Of a stretch of DNA of 64,000 nucleotides, positions 53,769 through 63,912 are shown one piece after another. Position 1 is the stretch's first letter. Each line of letters starts with the position of its first letter. This stretch comes from Shouchella clausii (GTDB lineage: Bacteria > Bacillota > Bacilli > Bacillales > Bacillaceae_D). The stretch is taken from positions 248,001-312,000 of the forward strand of contig NZ_CP019985.1 in NCBI RefSeq assembly GCF_002250115.1. Direction: 5' to 3'. Made by a program: the position numbers and the translations under genes. The notes under the pieces were generated by a model. The model worked only from the letters and a program-made list of their open reading frames with translations, made no database searches and was not told the origin of the DNA.

Positions 53769-55159
53769 ATGAAGGATTCAAAACTTAACATGTATGGAGG
53801 CGCTATCGGCGGCAGCTTCCCTTTATTGATTTTTATTGTTGGAATGATTGTTCTCACTTTTTCGGGAAAAGGGGGAATGAGTTCATTTTGGGCAATAGGC
53901 TGGTTAGCTTTTTTTCTCGGAATCTTCTTGGCAAAAAATAAAAGTGACTACTGTGCTGCACTTATAAGGGGTGTTGCTAGCAGCAACGGCGCTGTTGTTA
54001 TCACATTATATTTGTTTGCAGGGGTTTTTGGTCAAATCTTGACAGCTGGAGGCCTGATTGAAGGGTTGCTCTGGGTTGGATTGGAAGTAAATGTACAGCA
54101 AAATTATTTTGCTTTGTTAGCCCTTTTATGTACGATGTTTTTTTCCTTAGCTACTGGTTCCTCGGTTAGTACAGCAGCAGCTCTTACACCTGTACTTTAT
54201 CCTGCTGGTATTTTATTAGGAGCAGACCCTGTCATGTTAGCAGTAGGGATTTTAGCCGGTGCTGGTTTTGGTGATAACGTCTCCCCTCATTCCGATACGA
54301 CTATTGCCTCTGCTGCCACACAAAATGCTAGTATCAGAGAAGTAGTTTTAGCTCGTATGCCAATGGTTATTATTGCAGCGCTAGTTTCCATGCTTATCAT
54401 ATTCTTGGCAGGTGGAGGCGGCGAAGTAGTAAGTGCACAACAAATGGGAGTGGATGTAGACCCATCAGGGCTTCTTATGTTTATTAGTGTTTTAGTGCTT
54501 ATTACAGCAGTATTCCTTAACAGGCATATGATTGAAGCATTCGTATGGGGAATTGTATCTGCTGCTTTATTAGGCATTCTAAATGGCTCAATTGTATTAT
54601 CGGATTTCTTCCACATCCCAAAAGAAAGCGGTGTCTCTTCTGGACTTATTGAAGAAGGGATTTTAAGTATTAGCAATACGATAATTTTTGTGTTGATTAT
54701 CTTAGCTATTACTCAAATTATGGTAGAATCAGGAGCGATTGACCGCATTTTGGATTTTGTTACTAAAAAGGTCGCAAAAGGGGTACGTTCTGCAGAATTA
54801 TCTATCATTTTTGTTACAACGCTTATTTCTACACCTATTTCGCATAATACAGTTGCAGCGTTACTTGTAGGTCCAGGATTTGTTAGAAAAATTGGCGATA
54901 GGTTTAATCTGTCACCGTCCCGAAAGGCTATCCTGATGGATTGTTCTGTCACAACCCTTTATTTCACGATTCCATGGCATAGCACGATCATCACATGGTA
55001 CGGGCAGCTATCCTTAGCGGCTAATAAATGGGGAATTCCGTTGCCAAATATTTTAATCCGTACGCCTGGTCTCTTTTTATCATCATTGTTATTGCTGCCA
55101 TTACAGGCTGGAAACGAACTTATGCTACTCAAAAGAATGATGAAAGCACGGCGATATGA
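53769..55159 (+). pseudogene. NhaC-family Na+/H+ antiporter, C-terminally frameshifted
   Basis: The first ~427 residues are a normal NhaC antiporter with about 11 hydrophobic segments and motifs GAGFGDNVSPHSDTT and TLISTPISHNT. At a run of four T (55051-55054) the frame changes; adding one T would restore NIFNPYAWSLFIIIVIAAIT and the hydrophilic end TYATQKNDESTAI with stop 55157-55159. As written the frame instead continues to 55277 with unrelated residues. Either a recent one-base deletion or an assembly error. Start ATG 53769 has AAGGAGGAGG. Confidence 0.82.
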
Positions 55160-55189
55160 GTATGGGCTAAAAAGGATAGCGTTTTTTCA

Positions 55190-55690
55190 GTCGTGCCATT
55201 TTTATTTAAAAAATTGTCAATTCAACCTGCCTCGTGGGCTGTTCGCCATCGTAAGCATTTTCTTAGTTGGCCATTGATAGGATCAATACAAGCAAAATCC
55301 GTCCCTTCGGGTAGAAATCTCGCAGAAACCGATTTTCATTCTCGTTACTGCCTCTTGGCCAAAAAGAATAAGGATCCGCAAAATAAAGGAAAGAGTTTGT
55401 TTACTCGATGGATGCATAACAGGCAAACTCTTTTCCACGCTCTACGGTGGCTGTTTGAATGGCGTTTTTAGGTAAAGAAGTTTCCAGCTTTCAAATGGCT
55501 TCCTCCGTAGAGACGGCCATGTCCAGTTCCCAATGGCCAAATGTCTCTCGTTTTCAGATCTCTTTAAGCTGCTGCTTGATGAATGTGCCAACGCGCCCAT
55601 GGGGGCAGTGTGTTTTTGGTTTTCCATTGACGACGCAGCACAGACGCTGTCCGTTGTAAACGCCCTTGATAGACCCCACCACTCTCTCTT
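55190..55690 (-). pseudogene. IS30-family transposase remnant
   Basis: Translating the minus strand in three frames gives successive pieces of an IS30 transposase: KRETFGHWELDMAVST, TATVERGKEFACYASIE, FLYFADPYSFWPRGSNENR, KGTDFACID and RKCLRWRTAHEA. The DDE core is recognisable but interrupted by several stops and frameshifts, and no ends are seen. This fills most of the gap between nhaC and the VOC gene (55278-55871). Confidence 0.75.
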
Positions 55691-55816
55691 TCTTTCTTAT
55701 TCCTTTGGCTGAATATTGGTGAGAAACCTATTCGACTCTAATAGTTTATTCATTTGTTATATAACCATCAAGAACTAACATTCGTTTCTGCCTTCCAAAC
55801 ATCAAAATGAAATGTA

Positions 55817-55864
55817 AAAAATCAAGATTAGGAAACATTCCCTCCACTAATCTCCGATTTTTTA
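55817..55864 (-). terminator. Terminator after the VOC gene
   Basis: On the minus strand AATCGGAGATTAG pairs with CTAATCTTGATT, followed by six T. Confidence 0.75.
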
Positions 55865-55871
55865 AGAAATC

Positions 55872-56306
55872 CTATTCAAAGTCTTCACTTAGAATGTCTA
55901 CACGTTCTTCAAAAGATACCTCCCGATGAATTTCATGCAACATCCACACGTAACCATTGCTATCAGAAAACATCGCATTGGAGACGCCCATTTTTTCAAT
56001 TTTTGTGACAGGCTGAATTTCTTTTACATTTGCTGCAATTGCTTTCGCATAGGTTTCTTTAATATCTGGAACCACGATATTAAACCAAAATGATTGTGTG
56101 TCACCTTCTTTTGGGGCAAAAAGTTGATATTCATGATTTTCATCAAGCATATGAAAACGCGTACCATAGATATTAAATACTGCTTCGTTATTTCCAACTT
56201 TAAAATTTGTCTCCTCTACTACCTCAACATCAAAAATAGCTTTGTACTGCTCCAAAGCAGCTTTACTGTCTTTTACAACAAAATCGAATTCAACTCCATG
56301 AAACAT
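55872..56306 (-). CDS. VOC-family (glyoxalase/bleomycin-resistance fold) protein
   Basis: A 144-residue protein resembling PhnB-like VOC proteins. It has the beta-alpha-beta halves with FDFVVKDSKAALEQYKAIFDVEVVE and GVSNAMFSDSNGYVWMLHE (both longer motifs in two parts), the latter containing a likely metal ligand. No defined substrate. ATG 56306 follows AGGAGAGTGG. It has its own terminator. Confidence 0.85.
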   Translation of the reverse strand: MFHGVEFDFVVKDSKAALEQYKAIFDVEVVEETNFKVGNNEAVFNIYGTRFHMLDENHEYQLFAPKEGDTQSFWFNIVVPDIKETYAKAIAANVKEIQPVTKIEKMGVSNAMFSDSNGYVWMLHEIHREVSFEERVDILSEDFE

Positions 56307-56474
56307 TTGACCACTCTCCTATGATTTAGCTTCGCCTTTTACAATTCCTTTAATCATCTTCTGCAATAAAATTAATTATATAGCCTGCTTTAAATATTTA
56401 TTAAATCATATGGAAAAAAACATTACATCAAAAATTCACTTTCTTCATTTGTCCGTGATGTAAACCATCACCTG

Positions 56475-58484
56475 ATGGGAGATTTTGTTTCCATGCCTCA
56501 TGAAGAAATCAGACGTTTCTCTAAAATGGAATCTTTACTACAAAACAAAATATCTAGGCGTTTTAAAGTACGCCCTCTAGATAAAAATGACTTTGGCTAT
56601 CTGATTGAACATCTTCATGAACAAACAGGAATTGCTTATGACGAATATGACTATGCCCTCCCTCTAAAGAAATTAAAAAAGGAAACTTTAGTGAAGCGTT
56701 ATGATCTGATTAAAACGACTCGTTGTTTGATCGAAGAAAACCAACGTTATTTAAAAATCGAACAGGAAGAACAGACGACTTATGTTTCTTATTTTACCAT
56801 CAACTCGATTGTCGATGATCTTGAATTTCCATCTGATGAAATCTTTTATTATCAACAACAACAATTCGATTTCCCAATCGATACGTCCATGAATGTAGAA
56901 ATAGTCACCAACAAAAAAGCCTTGTCTACCGTACGAAATAAGAAAAAAGAACTCAAAGACTTGGATAATCATGCCTGGGAATCCGATAACGAAACAGGCA
57001 GTAATGTTATCGACGCATTGGAACAGGTGAACGAATTAGAAGACGTTCTCGACCAAACGAAGGAATCGATGTATAAGTTAAGTTATGTGATCCGAGTTTC
57101 TGCCCCTAATTTAGACGAACTTAAACAGCGTTGTAATGAGGTGAAAGATTTTTATGACGATTTAAACGTGAAACTCGTTCGTCCATTTGGGGATATGTTG
57201 GGCTTACACAGTGAATTTATCCCAGCTAGTAAGCGTTATATGAATGATTACATTCAATATGTTACGTCTGATTTTCTTGCAGGACTTGGATTTGGGGCAA
57301 CACAAATGTTGGGAGAAACGGAAGGGATTTATTTTGGTTACAACTTAGATACGGGAAGAAATGTCTATCTCAATCCAAGCCTAGCCAGTCAAGGCGTAAA
57401 AGGTTCTGTCACCAATGCGTTAGCATCTGCATTCTTAGGTTCACTCGGTGGTGGGAAATCCTTTAGTAATAACCTGCTTGTCTATTATGCGGTTCTTTTT
57501 GGTGGTCAAGCTCTCATTGTTGACCCAAAAGCGGAACGAGGAAAATGGAAAGAAACATTGCCCGAAATTGCTCATGAAATAAATATTGTCAATTTAACGA
57601 GTGAGGAAAGCAATAAAGGACTACTTGATCCTTTTGTCATTATGAAAAAGAAAAAGGATTCGGAAAGTCTTGCGATTGATATTCTTACCTTTCTCACGGG
57701 TATATCGAGTCGAGATGGAGATAAATTCCCTGTATTACGACGAGCGATACGCGCTGTTGGTCAACAAGAGGAACGTGGTTTACTCCTTGTGATTCATGAA
57801 TTAAGAAGTGATCCCAATCCATTAGCTGGCCCCATCGCTGACCATATCGAAAGTTTTACCGATTATGACTTTGCCCATCTTCTCTTTTCGGATGGAACGG
57901 TGAAAAATTCGATTAGTTTAGAAAAACAGTTGAATATGATTCAAGTGGCGGATTTAGTGTTACCAGACGCAGAAACAAGTTTTGAGGAATATACAACGAT
58001 GGAATTATTAAGTGTCGCCATGTTGATTGTCATTTCTACTTTTGCGTTAGATTTTATTCATTCGGATCGCAGTATTTTTAAAATCGTCGATTTGGATGAA
58101 GCCTGGTCCTTCCTGCAAGTTGCACAAGGGAAAACACTTTCTAATAAATTGGTTCGTGCAGGACGTGCCATGAATGCTGGTGTCTACTTTGTTACCCAGA
58201 ATGCAGATGATCTAACCGACGAAAAATTAAAAAATAATATCGGTGTGAAGTTTGCTTTCCGTTCCAGGGATATGACAGAAATTAAGAAAACTCTTCAATT
58301 CTTTGGTGTAGATTCGGAAGATGAATCGAATCAACGACGCTTACGAGAATTAGAAAACGGTCAATGTTTAATTCAAGACTTATATGGACGTGTCGGAATT
58401 ATTCAAGTTCATCCTGTCTTTGAAGATTTATTTCATGCTTTTGATACGCGTCCACCGACACAGGAGAAGAAAGGTGGCGATTAA
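56475..58484 (+). pseudogene. Conjugation ATPase (ConE / Tn916 Orf16 / VirB4-like), N-terminally truncated
   Basis: 669 residues of a VirB4-type conjugation ATPase: Walker A at about 322-330 (GSLGGGKSF), Walker B IVDLDEAW near 555, and AGVYFVTQNADDL. ICEBs1 ConE and Tn916 Orf16 are about 815-830 residues, so roughly 150 N-terminal residues are missing, and ATG 56475 has no ribosome binding site. The gene begins where ICE-like sequence meets AT-rich foreign DNA, so this is the broken end of an element. The remaining ORF is intact. Confidence 0.78.
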
Positions 58485-60660
58485 TTTGAACAAACAAAAA
58501 TGGAAAAAGATTGTCTTAACGGTGGTACTTATTGGTACTGCCGTTTTTCTATGTCTTCTTTTACTTGGAACATTTGCCCAAGCTGCTGGATTAGTTGATG
58601 ATACGGTATCGGAAGACAATCTGTATTCCAAATACCCACTTGACCATTACCAACTCGATTTTTATGTGGACACAGGTTGGGATTGGCTGCCATGGAACTG
58701 GAACGATGGAATAGGAAAACAAGTCATGTATGGGCTCTATACGATTACAAATTTTATCTGGATTATTAGCTTGTATTTGTCTAATGCAACAGGCTATTTA
58801 ATCCAACAAGCTTATTCTCTCGATTTCATTTCCCAAACTGCTGATGCCATAGGGAAAAACATGCAAACATTAGCTGGGATTACTGCAAGTGGTTTTGGCA
58901 GTTCGGGCTTTTATGTAGGTTTTTTGCTTCTTTTCATTTTAGTGATTGGGATTTACGTGGCATATACAGGATTAATGAAACGGGAAACGACGAAAGCCAT
59001 TCGGGCGATCCTAAACTTTTTAGTCGTTTTTATTTTGTCGGCCTCCTTTATTGCCTATGCCCCAACGTATATTGCTAAAATTAATGACTTTTCGGCAGAT
59101 ATTAGTCAGGCAAGTTTAGATTTAGGTACTAAAATCTTGATGCCTAGCTCTACTAGTCAGGGAAAAGACAGCGTTGATATGATACGGAATAACCTCTTTT
59201 CTATTCAAGTGGAACAGCCGTGGATGCTATTACAATTTGATGATTCGGATAAAGAAACGATTGGCGAAGAACGTGTTGAGAGCTTAGTTTCTATCAATCC
59301 TGATACGAATAACGGAAAAGATCGTGAAGATGCTGTTAAAGCAGAAATTGAAGATCATGACAATAAAAATTTAACGATTACGAAAACGACCACTCGCTTA
59401 GGAATGGTCTTCTTTTTATTTCTGTTTAATATCGGTATCTCCATTTTCGTGTTTCTACTATCGGGAATTATGATTTTCTCACAAATTCTATTTATCATCT
59501 ATGCCATGTTTTTACCCATCAGTTTTTTACTGTCAATGATACCCACCTTTGAAAACATGGGGAAACAAGCGATTATGAAATTGTTTAATGTGATTATGTT
59601 ACGAGCTGGCATTACCTTGATTATTACAGTTGCCTTTAGTATCTCATCCATGCTTTACAGTTTAACAACAAGTTATCCGTTTTTCTTGATTGCCTTTTTA
59701 CAGATTGTGACGTTTGCGGGCATTTACATGAAACTTGGTGACATTATGAGCATGTTTAACCTGCAAAGTAATGATTCCCAACAGGTCGGACGTAAAGTCA
59801 TGCGTCGTCCTTACCGAATGTTCAATCGGGGTAGTCGGCGATTACAGAGAACAATCGGACGCACCCTTGCAGGGGCGACAGCTGGAGCAACAGTCGGGGC
59901 AATGGTTGGAAAATCAAAGCAAACAAAAGGTTCCTTCTCCCCTATTCGACCGTTACAGCGGCTAACATCAACCGCAAAGACCAATAAAGAACGCCAAAAT
60001 GACAGTACGAAACCAACAACTTTGAGCCAGAAAGTAGGTCAAGTAACAGGAAGAATGCTTGGTGCGAAAAATCAATTCCGTGCGAATATAAAACACCGTA
60101 AGGAGCAATTGCATGATTTACCTACTACTGCTCAATATGCGGTGATGCAAGGAAAAGAACAGCTTACAAAACCTGCCCGTGATTTTAAAGAAGGTATGAA
60201 GCAAGCAAAGGAAAAGAGACAAAAAACACATGCAGAGCGTCAAGCAAAACATCGTCAAACCATTGCAGATAGGCGGCAAGCATTGGATAAGAAACGTACC
60301 CCTTCTCGAAAGACTGCTAGTTATGAACGACCAGTCACGCATGATGTCAATGAATCTGCACATCAAGATAGATTAAAGAACCCAACTGTTCAACAAAAAG
60401 AAAAGACAAGACCTGTCACAAAAAGCGAGCATATGAAGCAATTCAAATTACAACGACAGTTATCGAGCCCAGACAGAAAAGAGTATTTTACAGATAATCC
60501 CAAACAACCTGTTAAAAAAGAAAACCGATCTCCTAATGAAGAACGTTCTCGATCAAAAAATAGTCGGACAATCATCGAGCGTCCTTCTAAACCGTTGAAA
60601 CGTACAAAACAGAAACAAATCACTAAGCGTCCAATCCATGCTGTTAGGAGGAAACGCTAA
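58474..60660 (+). CDS. ICE conjugation membrane protein (ConG / Tn916 Orf15 / VirB6-like)
   Basis: A 728-residue protein with an N-terminal signal-anchor, about seven hydrophobic segments up to residue ~430, and a long, very basic, Gln/Lys/Arg-rich cytoplasmic tail. This is the layout of ConG/Orf15, the core channel protein of Gram-positive type IV secretion. GTG 58474 was chosen (AGGAG seven bases upstream, overlapping the ATPase gene); TTG 58486 with AAAGGTGG is an alternative. Followed by cwlT with a one-base overlap. Confidence 0.83.
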   Translation: MAINLNKQKWKKIVLTVVLIGTAVFLCLLLLGTFAQAAGLVDDTVSEDNLYSKYPLDHYQLDFYVDTGWDWLPWNWNDGIGKQVMYGLYTITNFIWIISLYLSNATGYLIQQAYSLDFISQTADAIGKNMQTLAGITASGFGSSGFYVGFLLLFILVIGIYVAYTGLMKRETTKAIRAILNFLVVFILSASFIAYAPTYIAKINDFSADISQASLDLGTKILMPSSTSQGKDSVDMIRNNLFSIQVEQPWMLLQFDDSDKETIGEERVESLVSINPDTNNGKDREDAVKAEIEDHDNKNLTITKTTTRLGMVFFLFLFNIGISIFVFLLSGIMIFSQILFIIYAMFLPISFLLSMIPTFENMGKQAIMKLFNVIMLRAGITLIITVAFSISSMLYSLTTSYPFFLIAFLQIVTFAGIYMKLGDIMSMFNLQSNDSQQVGRKVMRRPYRMFNRGSRRLQRTIGRTLAGATAGATVGAMVGKSKQTKGSFSPIRPLQRLTSTAKTNKERQNDSTKPTTLSQKVGQVTGRMLGAKNQFRANIKHRKEQLHDLPTTAQYAVMQGKEQLTKPARDFKEGMKQAKEKRQKTHAERQAKHRQTIADRRQALDKKRTPSRKTASYERPVTHDVNESAHQDRLKNPTVQQKEKTRPVTKSEHMKQFKLQRQLSSPDRKEYFTDNPKQPVKKENRSPNEERSRSKNSRTIIERPSKPLKRTKQKQITKRPIHAVRRKR

Positions 60661-61679
60661 TGAAAGCCATGAGATTAAAGGTCATGTTAATTACTGGGGG
60701 ATTAGGCTTTCTTGCCTTTTTAGGATTGTTAGCATTTGTAGCTATTTTTATATCGAATGAAGAACATTCATCAGAGCGTGGTGATTTCATTCATGATATA
60801 GACAGCATATCGGTAACCGCCGATGTGTTAAAACATCAGCCAATGGTAGAAAAATATGCACAAGAATACGGAATTAGTGAATATGTCTCTACCCTACTTG
60901 CCATTATCCAAGTAGAGAGTGGTGGAAAACTTCCAGATGTGATGCAGTCAAGTGAATCTTTGGGACTTCCACCCAATTCTTTAGATACCGAAGCTTCAAT
61001 TAAACAAGGAACTAAATACTTTTCAGATTTGCTGCGTTCCGCAGAAGCGAGTGGTGTCGATAAGAATACAGTCATTCAAGCATATAACTATGGCGGTGCT
61101 TTTATTGATTACGTTGCAAAAAGAGACACACAATATAGTTTTGGACTGGCCGAAAGTTTTGCGAAAGAACGTTCAGGTGGTAGCAGAGTCACTTATTCAA
61201 ATCCAATAGCCATAAAGAAAAATGGTGGTTGGCGTTACCGTTATGGCAATATGTTTTATGTCGATTTAGTCAGTCAATATTTTATATCGCCTCAATTCGA
61301 TGATGAAATGGTTCAGATCGTGATGAATGAAGCTTTAAAGTATGAAGGGTTCCCTTATGTTTTTGGGGGAGATAATCCAAATACTTCTTTTGATTGTAGC
61401 GGATTAACACAATGGAGTTATCGAAAGGCGGGTATTAACTTGCCCCGAACAGCGCAGCAACAGTATGACGTGACCGAGCATATACCCTTGTCTGAAGCAA
61501 AACCTGGTGATTTAGTATTCTTTCATTCCACATATAATGCAGGAACCTATGTCACTCACGTTGGGATCTATGTTGGGAACAACCAAATGTATAATGCTGG
61601 CGATCCAATCGGTTATGCAGATTTAACTACTGCCTACTGGCAAAAGCACTTAATTGGAGCTGGACGTATTAAACAATAG
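60660..61679 (+). CDS. cwlT: Two-domain peptidoglycan hydrolase CwlT of conjugative elements
   Basis: A 339-residue membrane-anchored cell-wall hydrolase: N-terminal transmembrane segment (about 10-32), lysozyme-like transglycosylase domain with Glu86 (IIQVESGGK), and NlpC/P60 endopeptidase domain with Cys246 (SFDCSGLT) and His300 (VTHVGIYVG). It opens the wall for the conjugation channel, as in ICEBs1 CwlT and Tn916 Orf14. ATG 60660 overlaps the preceding stop by one base, behind TAGGAGG. Both active sites are intact. Confidence 0.93.
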   Translation: MKAMRLKVMLITGGLGFLAFLGLLAFVAIFISNEEHSSERGDFIHDIDSISVTADVLKHQPMVEKYAQEYGISEYVSTLLAIIQVESGGKLPDVMQSSESLGLPPNSLDTEASIKQGTKYFSDLLRSAEASGVDKNTVIQAYNYGGAFIDYVAKRDTQYSFGLAESFAKERSGGSRVTYSNPIAIKKNGGWRYRYGNMFYVDLVSQYFISPQFDDEMVQIVMNEALKYEGFPYVFGGDNPNTSFDCSGLTQWSYRKAGINLPRTAQQQYDVTEHIPLSEAKPGDLVFFHSTYNAGTYVTHVGIYVGNNQMYNAGDPIGYADLTTAYWQKHLIGAGRIKQ

Positions 61680-61694
61680 AAAGGTTTGAATCAG

Positions 61695-62582
61695 ATGAGA
61701 AGATTTTTTAAAAGAAAAGAAAAACAAACGACCGAAACAAAATCCAGAAAAATAAAAGTACGGACTGTCGGTACACGGATATTACTTATTGGTAGCCTAG
61801 CCTTTGGAATCTATAAAAACTTTACAGCAATTGATCAACATACCGTTCATGAAAGAGAAATCATTGAAACCAAGATCATGGATATGAATGCGATTGAGAG
61901 CTTTACGAAAAACTTTGTGAAAGATTACTACACATGGCAAAATGAAAAAGATTCCATTGAACAACGGGTGGAAAAGATCAGTCAATATTTGACAGAGGAA
62001 TTACAAGCATTAAATACCGATACCGTAAAAGACGATATTCCTACTAGTTCCAGCGTAGGTAATATTGATATCTGGTCAGTGTCACCAGAAAATGATAATA
62101 CCTATGCGGTTGTTTATTCGGTAGATCAAAAAATTATGGAAGATAAAAATAACAAAATGGTCCGATCCACCTATCGAATCTTATTACATCAAGATAATGT
62201 AGGAAACTTAGTAATTATACAAAGCCCTACCTTGTGGAGCTTACCGAATAAATCAGATTATGAGCCACAACAACCTGAAAGTAATGGAACAGTTGACTCT
62301 GATACGGTGCAAGAAGTGACAGAGTTTTTGGAGACATTCTTTACATTTTATCCGACTGCAACAGAACAGGAACTTGATTATTATGTGAAAAATAATGCTT
62401 TACCACCGATTGGTAAGGATTATCTATTTTCAGGGTTAGTCAAGCCAGTATTCCAGACAATAGAGAACCAAATAAAAGTATGGGTTACTGTTAAATATAT
62501 TGACGAAGTAACAAAAGCCACACAGTATTCGCAATATATACTCACGTTAGAAAAAGATACAAATTGGATGATTGTCGAGTAA
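61695..62582 (+). CDS. Conjugal transfer protein, TcpC/ConC-like (Tn916 Orf13)
   Basis: A 295-residue bitopic protein: basic cytoplasmic start, one transmembrane segment (about 28-46), and an extracellular part with two NTF2-like domains as in TcpC. In Tn916-type transfer machinery it anchors the channel. ATG 61695 is 10 bases from GAAAGG; TTG 61686 is too near. Last transfer gene of the remnant: orf12-like leader, regulatory and integration genes are absent. Confidence 0.85.
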   Translation: MRRFFKRKEKQTTETKSRKIKVRTVGTRILLIGSLAFGIYKNFTAIDQHTVHEREIIETKIMDMNAIESFTKNFVKDYYTWQNEKDSIEQRVEKISQYLTEELQALNTDTVKDDIPTSSSVGNIDIWSVSPENDNTYAVVYSVDQKIMEDKNNKMVRSTYRILLHQDNVGNLVIIQSPTLWSLPNKSDYEPQQPESNGTVDSDTVQEVTEFLETFFTFYPTATEQELDYYVKNNALPPIGKDYLFSGLVKPVFQTIENQIKVWVTVKYIDEVTKATQYSQYILTLEKDTNWMIVE

Positions 62583-62598
62583 AAATGATTTAGTTTAT

Positions 62599-62766
62599 TT
62601 ACTGTAGCTTTAGAATAAAGGTTTGATCAATTGCTCCGGTAGACATTCCAGCTTCAGATGCAATTCTTCGGATAGATGCTTTTTCAATGCCTTCCGTTTC
62701 AATAATTTTCCAAGCTGTTTCAGCGATCGTTTTTCTTTTGTGATCATGATCAACTATTTTCGGCAC
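62599..62766 (-). pseudogene. TetR-family regulator, only the HTH remains
   Basis: A 55-residue frame from GTG 62766 (GAGGTG six bases upstream) encoding a TetR-type DNA-binding domain: RKTIAETAWKIIETEGIEKA, SIRRIASEAGMSTGAI. The expected Y-x-Y-F helix is replaced by DQTFILKLQ and a stop, so the ligand domain is missing. It is too short to have been listed as a standard ORF but its operator region is intact. Confidence 0.6.
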
Positions 62767-62784
62767 TCAAATCACCTCTTGCTT

Positions 62785-62833
62785 TTATTTCGCACACTGT
62801 GTTATTATCATTTCATCACAGTGTGTGAAATAA
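62785..62833. promoter_or_regulatory. Large operator-like inverted repeat
   Basis: Arms of 17 bases (62785-62801 and 62817-62833) with one mismatch around a 15-base loop. Each arm contains its own small palindrome, CACACTGTG or CACAGTGTG, so two TetR dimers could bind. It lies between the truncated TetR gene and the rightward sequence. Confidence 0.55.
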
Positions 62834-62855
62834 ATAAGGGGGGGTGTTTAAATTC

Positions 62856-62912
62856 TTGAAATCACTTATTGGAACATTAAAGCGGATGGGCATTATAAAA
62901 GTGGTGAAATAG
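62856..62912 (+). other. Short frame of 18 codons divergent from the TetR remnant
   Basis: TTG 62856 opens MKSLIGTLKRMGIIKVVK and a stop, after a GGGGGGTG stretch. It could be the cut-off start of the gene once controlled by the TetR protein. The remaining 62913-63060 holds nothing I can support. Confidence 0.3.
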
Positions 62913-63089
62913 GACCTTCTTGAGCAATTAAATCATTTGTAATGGTACATTAAACTTCCTTTTTAACCGAACAAGTTTATTAAATGGTTTTGTAAACAGT
63001 TTGGGAGATAAGAAAAGGAATCTTAGAAATGAAACGAAGATAGTCATGGGGCAATGCCTACTTTTTTCAGGGAAAGGAGATTGAAATAG

Positions 63090-63842
63090 ATGGATCTTCA
63101 TTACGAAATTAAAGGAAGAGGAAAGCCAGTTATACTACTTCATAGTGGAGCTATGGATTCACGTGACTGGGAATTCATCACACCACATCTTTCAAAGTCG
63201 TTCAAAGTAATCACTCTTGATGTCCGGGGTGCAGGGAAGTCACCTGTTCCGAATGAACCCATTGATTATGTTAAGGATCTTAGAAAACTCTTGGATCATC
63301 TTAAAATTAAGAAAGGTGCCCTCGTTGGACATTCCCTAGGTGGACAAATTGCAACTGATTTTACTCTGACCTATCCAAAAAGGGTGTCTCAACTGGTATT
63401 GGTCGCTCCAGGCCTGTCGGGGTTTAAATTTTCTTCCGAACATGCGGAATTAGAGAGCCGAGTTTCTAAAGTTGCACCAGATGTCGAGAAAATGACTAAT
63501 ATAATATTAAGCGAGCCTTCCTGGAGCGTTTCTTTTGGAAAAGCATACGATTTATTGCGCGAAATGATGATACACAATATTCAAAAGACTTTTGATTGGA
63601 AAACATTCGAAACTGTTTCCTCCAATTCAGCGATGGAAAGATTGGGAGAAATTACAACGAAGACACTTTTTATCATAGGCGAGAAGGACTCAGGAGATCT
63701 CTTTAAAATCGCACAATTATATAAGGAAGTTCCCAATATTAACTTTGTTTGTATACCTGGTGCTAATCACATCATCACTTTGACCCACCCTGAGGAAGTT
63801 TCCGACCACATCAGTCATTTTTTGAACTTACTAGATTGGTAA
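63090..63842 (+). CDS. Alpha/beta hydrolase
   Basis: A 250-residue cytoplasmic hydrolase. The nucleophile elbow GHSLGGQ puts Ser82 as nucleophile; the acid is probably Asp in IIGEKDSGD and the base His in PGANHIITLTHPEE. The oxyanion region is LLHSGAMDSRDW. It may be an esterase or lactonase; the substrate is unknown. ATG 63090 follows AAAGGAG. It sits where Tn916-like elements carry cargo, but it lies outside any visible element end. Confidence 0.85.
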   Translation: MDLHYEIKGRGKPVILLHSGAMDSRDWEFITPHLSKSFKVITLDVRGAGKSPVPNEPIDYVKDLRKLLDHLKIKKGALVGHSLGGQIATDFTLTYPKRVSQLVLVAPGLSGFKFSSEHAELESRVSKVAPDVEKMTNIILSEPSWSVSFGKAYDLLREMMIHNIQKTFDWKTFETVSSNSAMERLGEITTKTLFIIGEKDSGDLFKIAQLYKEVPNINFVCIPGANHIITLTHPEEVSDHISHFLNLLDW

Positions 63843-63912
63843 TATCACGAAAACACAGATAAGGGATCAGGTTCGGGAAAATCGCAAGTGGAAGCAATCG
63901 ACCCACTATAAC

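Noticed and set aside
55160-55277. Extended C-terminus of NhaC as a natural variant
   Set aside because: A normal NhaC end is found in the next frame after one T is restored, and the extension overlaps IS30 debris.
55193-55471. Rightward frame of 92 codons after nhaC
   Set aside because: It is antisense to the IS30 remnant, whose conserved blocks read on the other strand.
62623-62859. Rightward frame of 78 codons
   Set aside because: It is antisense to the recognisable TetR helix-turn-helix and has no start signal.
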